DNA of 6,715 nucleotides, taken from contig JAJRUA010000178.1 in the NCBI GenBank assembly GCA_024278035.1, forward strand, positions 1 through 6,715, in the 5' to 3' direction. The notes beneath the pieces are model-generated. The model saw only the letters and a program-made list of their open reading frames with translations. It was not told where the DNA came from and searched no databases. This stretch comes from Planctomycetota bacterium. Lineage in GTDB: Bacteria > Planctomycetota > Planctomycetia > Pirellulales > Lacipirellulaceae. The position numbers and the translations under genes were made by a program. Below are positions 4,854-6,715 of the stretch, piece after piece (position 1 is the first letter of the stretch; every line of letters starts with the position of its first letter).

Positions 4854-6194
4854 ATGGCAAAGAAGAATCGATCCGGTGGACGCTACCGTGGACGCAACAA
4901 TGGTGGTGGCGGACAAGGTGGTGGCGGTGGACAAGGCGGACAAGGCGGCGGTGGACGAGGACGTTACCGCGGCAACCGAGGCAACCGTCGTCGTGGTGGC
5001 GGTGCCCCCAACCAAAATTACAACCGCCAAGACAACCGCCAAGACAATGACCAGGACAACGGCGATCCGCTCGCCATTACCCCCGGCTCAGGCGTCCTTG
5101 AAATGCACCCCAACGGGTACGGATTTCTCCGCAATCCGGCGACCAACTTCACCCGTGAGCGGAGCGATCCGTTTGTCCCGGGGACAATGATCGAGAAGTA
5201 CAATCTCCGCGAAGGAATCATGCTCAGCGGCATGGTTCAGCAGCAACGTCGCGACCAGGGGCCCCGCCTCCGTGAGTTGCTCGACGTAGAAGGCTTGAAG
5301 CCGGACGATTATCTCGATGTCAGTCGATTTGAGAATCTCACGCCGATCACTCCCGAAGAGTGGTACCGCCTAGAAACGGGCCCCGAGCCCCTTTCGACCC
5401 GTGTGATGGACTTGCTTACGCCGCTTGGCAAAGGACAACGGGCTCTGTTGGTCGCTCCCCCGCGAACCGGCAAGACCGTCCTCACGCAGCAGATTAGCAA
5501 CGCGATTAGTGAGAACTATCCTTACGTTTCGCTCATGGTGCTGCTCATTGATGAACGGCCTGAGGAGGTCACGGACATGCGCCGCGGTGTCAACGGCGAG
5601 GTGCTTGCAAGCAGCCTCGACTGCGACGTGGAATCGCACGTCCGCCTCGCCCAACTCACGCTCGAACGCTGCAAGCGATTAGCTGAGATGGGCAAGGATG
5701 TCTTCTTGCTGATGGACTCGATCACACGCCTCGCCCGTGCGTTCAACAAGTGGGTCGGCAACACAGGCCGAACCATGTCAGGCGGTGTTGATATCAAGGC
5801 GATGGACATCCCCAAGAAATTATTTGCCGCGGCCCGCGCCTTTGAGGAGGGGGGCTCGCTCACGATCGTTGGCACCGCCCTCATCGACACCGGCAGCCGC
5901 ATGGACGAGCTCATCTTCCAAGAGTTCAAGGGCACGGGCAACATGGAGTTGGTCCTCGACCGCAAACTCTCCGACCGACGTATCTGGCCGGCGATTGATC
6001 TTGAACAGTCCGGCACCCGCCGCGAAGAGAAGCTCCTCTCGCCCGAGATGCTCAATGCGGCTACGATGCTTAGGCGTACGCTTTCGAGCATGCACCACAT
6101 TGATGCAATGGAACAACTCACCACAAAACTCACCAAGTTCAAGAGCAACGAGGAGTTCATCAACCTGATCCAAGGCGCTGGCGCTGCGAACTAG
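4854..6194 (+). CDS. rho: Transcription termination factor Rho
   Basis: 446 residues from ATG 4854 (E. coli Rho: 419). Rho is a cytosolic hexameric RNA-dependent ATPase that loads on C-rich RNA and stops transcription. Residues 1-70 are low complexity: a Gly/Gln/Arg/Asn stretch with R-Y-R-G and R-G-R units (6-51), then three N-x-Q-D repeats; the usual N-terminal helix bundle is not apparent. The RNA-binding OB fold starts near 79 (G-V-L-E-M-H-P-N-G-Y-G-F-L-R). The ATPase core has Walker A A-P-P-R-T-G-K-T (201-208), D-E-R-P-E-E-V-T (233-240), Walker B F-L-L-M-D-S (284-289), S-I-T-R-L-A-R-A-F-N, G-G-V-D (Q loop), E-E-G-G-S-L-T-I, E-F-K-G-T-G-N-M-E-L and S-G-T-R-R-E-E. E. coli has Lys where the Walker A here has Arg (P-P-R). 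A TTG five codons upstream (4839) is in frame, but the ATG giving M-A-K-K-N is more natural. The gene stands alone, followed by tRNA-Ser. Confidence 0.98.
   Translation: MAKKNRSGGRYRGRNNGGGGQGGGGGQGGQGGGGRGRYRGNRGNRRRGGGAPNQNYNRQDNRQDNDQDNGDPLAITPGSGVLEMHPNGYGFLRNPATNFTRERSDPFVPGTMIEKYNLREGIMLSGMVQQQRRDQGPRLRELLDVEGLKPDDYLDVSRFENLTPITPEEWYRLETGPEPLSTRVMDLLTPLGKGQRALLVAPPRTGKTVLTQQISNAISENYPYVSLMVLLIDERPEEVTDMRRGVNGEVLASSLDCDVESHVRLAQLTLERCKRLAEMGKDVFLLMDSITRLARAFNKWVGNTGRTMSGGVDIKAMDIPKKLFAAARAFEEGGSLTIVGTALIDTGSRMDELIFQEFKGTGNMELVLDRKLSDRRIWPAIDLEQSGTRREEKLLSPEMLNAATMLRRTLSSMHHIDAMEQLTTKLTKFKSNEEFINLIQGAGAAN
4911..4960 (+). repeat. GGACAAGG repeats inside the rho Gly-rich tail
   Basis: GGACAAGG occurs at 4911, 4929 and 4938, and GGACGAGG at 4953, spaced by multiples of 3 (18, 9, 15), encoding Gly-Gln-Gly units. 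Such in-frame repeats can expand or contract by slippage. Confidence 0.7.
5021..5056 (+). repeat. 12 bp in-frame tandem repeat in rho (N-R/D-Q-D units)
   Basis: CAACCGCCAAGA occurs twice exactly (5021-5032, 5033-5044), followed by a diverged copy CAATGACCAGGA (5045-5056). They encode N-R-Q-D, N-R-Q-D and N-D-Q-D, an acidic/polar linker between the Gly/Arg-rich tail and the RNA-binding domain. Confidence 0.75.
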
Positions 6195-6215
6195 CGACTT
6201 GTTTTGCAGGCCGTA

Positions 6216-6236
6216 GCATGGTCCCCTGGGCCGTGC
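6216..6236. other. 9 bp hairpin after rho
   Basis: GCATGGTCC (6216-6224) pairs with GGGCCGTGC (6228-6236), two of the pairs being G-T, around a CCT loop. It lies 22 bp after the rho stop. The following bases are A-rich rather than T-rich, so it is not a standard terminator; it may protect the 3' end of the rho mRNA. Confidence 0.4.
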
Positions 6237-6256
6237 CCAAAAAACGACAGAAAGCC

Positions 6257-6338
6257 GGAGGGTAAGCGAATGGCTAGCAGCCTGTTTGGAATACAGGTGC
6301 CGGGCAACCGGTTGCGGGTTCGACTCCCGTGCCCTCCG
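6257..6338 (+). tRNA. tRNA-Ser (anticodon GGA)
   Basis: An 82-base class II tRNA. The acceptor GGAGGGT (6257-6263) pairs with GCCCTCC (6331-6337), with discriminator G6338. The anticodon stem CCTGT/ACAGG (6281-6285, 6293-6297) encloses TTGGAAT with GGA at 6288-6290, reading UCC and UCU. A long variable arm (about 6298-6313, with CCGG-type pairing) and the G discriminator are typical of serine tRNAs. The T loop is TTCGACT. CCA is not encoded. A T-run (6343-6350) follows shortly after. Confidence 0.97.
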
Positions 6339-6485
6339 CTTCTTTTTTTTGCCTCCTCACCAAAATCGGTGGGTAGATATGTGTCCGTTCCGTGAAACCC
6401 ATCTTCTCCTCGCTAGCACGGCGCGTCAAGCTCATGTTTTTCATCTTTGAGGACCGAAGCGATGGCGAACAAGCAGCGGGGCCTT

Positions 6486-6509
6486 AAAAGGGGACATTCT
6501 ACTTATTTT
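6486..6509 (-). mobile_element. Probable end sequence of a RAYT element
   Basis: An A-rich/GGGGACATTCTACTT block overlaps and extends past the transposase stop codon. Read on the minus strand it is AAGTAGAATGTCCCC followed by TTTT. From memory, very similar short sequences flank RAYT genes and recur as dispersed repeats in planctomycete and other genomes. The matching end on the other side of the gene would lie outside the window. Confidence 0.45.
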
Positions 6510-6715
6510 CTTCTTTACGGGGTCTGCCTCGGGGTCGCATCGAGTGCTCAAGCCCCAGACGCTCTGCTGTTTGTTGTTGCCACTGCTCCGCTCCGTACGG
6601 ACGATCTCGATTCACACTTTGCCGTATCACTTTGAGTTCCGCTTCGGTTTGTGGTTCGTTCACCCAACGCTCCCAGTTCTTTCCACGCGAGACGGGCCCG
6701 AGGTCAAGTTGAGGA
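6499..6715 (-). CDS. REP-associated tyrosine transposase (RAYT), C-terminal part only
   Basis: The frame is open from the window edge to TAG at 6501-6499, giving 71 residues. It reads W-E-R-W-V-N-E-P-Q-T-E-A-E-L, then R-Q-S-V-N-R-D-R-P-Y-G, W-Q-Q-Q-T-A-E-R-L-G-L-E and finally R-P-R-G-R-P-R-K. This run of motifs is typical of the C-terminus of RAYT proteins, single-strand transposases of the IS200/IS605 HUH superfamily that act on short palindromic repeats. The catalytic HUH motif and tyrosine lie further N-terminal, outside the window, so activity cannot be judged. No stop or frameshift is seen in the visible part. The gene points toward tRNA-Ser, whose 3' end is 160 bp away. RAYTs are usually single-copy or low-copy domesticated transposases. 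Confidence 0.85.
   Translation of the reverse strand, partial: PQLDLGPVSRGKNWERWVNEPQTEAELKVIRQSVNRDRPYGAEQWQQQTAERLGLEHSMRPRGRPRKEENK

Noticed and set aside
4911..5056. CRISPR-like or mobile repeat array
   Set aside because: The repeats are short, in frame and part of the Rho coding sequence; they encode a low-complexity protein segment.
5522..6163. 213-codon minus-strand open frame inside rho
   Set aside because: It is antisense to the highly conserved Rho ATPase core, with Ser/Arg-rich composition and no motif; a shadow of GC-rich codon usage.
6447..6635. 62-codon plus-strand frame near the right edge
   Set aside because: It overlaps the RAYT C-terminal frame on the other strand, which has clear family motifs; the plus frame has none.

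Overview
The window looks like chromosomal housekeeping DNA from a member of the Planctomycetota, probably close to the Pirellulales. This is inferred from gene content: a secreted thioredoxin-like protein with YHS-like C-terminal repeats, a short GGQ release-factor-like protein starting 'MHPAQLP', a Rho with a Gly/Arg-rich N-terminus, a RAYT-type transposase tail ending 'RPRGRPRK', and tRNA genes without an encoded CCA. No 16S sequence is present to confirm it.

Left to right: a TatD-family metal-dependent hydrolase on the minus strand runs off the left edge (1-662). A 470 bp divergent spacer holds a good sigma70-like promoter overlapping a palindrome, and leads to csrA (1133-1345, plus), which ends in an intrinsic terminator. 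A hairpin-rich stretch then leads to tRNA-Glu(UUC) (1571-1643). Next is a release-factor-like GGQ protein (1889-2389, plus). It converges on a 429-residue exported thioredoxin-fold protein (2460-3749, minus). About 1.1 kb (3750-4853) without a recognisable gene follows, containing hairpins, three short direct-repeat arrays and a C-rich tract in front of rho. Transcription terminator Rho (4854-6194, plus) is followed by tRNA-Ser(GGA) (6257-6338). A REP-associated tyrosine transposase (RAYT), visible only as its C-terminus, enters on the minus strand from the right edge (6499-6715), with a probable element-end sequence at its 3' side.

The genes do not form one operon; they alternate in strand and most have their own spacer. 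The common theme is RNA-level gene expression: CsrA (translation control), two tRNAs, a release-factor relative and Rho. I see no clear novel multi-gene system such as a defence island or biosynthetic cluster. The items most worth a second look are the RAYT element end beside tRNA-Ser, the Rho N-terminus in which a low-complexity tail stands where the helix bundle normally lies, the GGQ protein with an HTH-like tail, the thioredoxin/YHS-like fusion, and the structured, repeat-bearing spacer upstream of rho.
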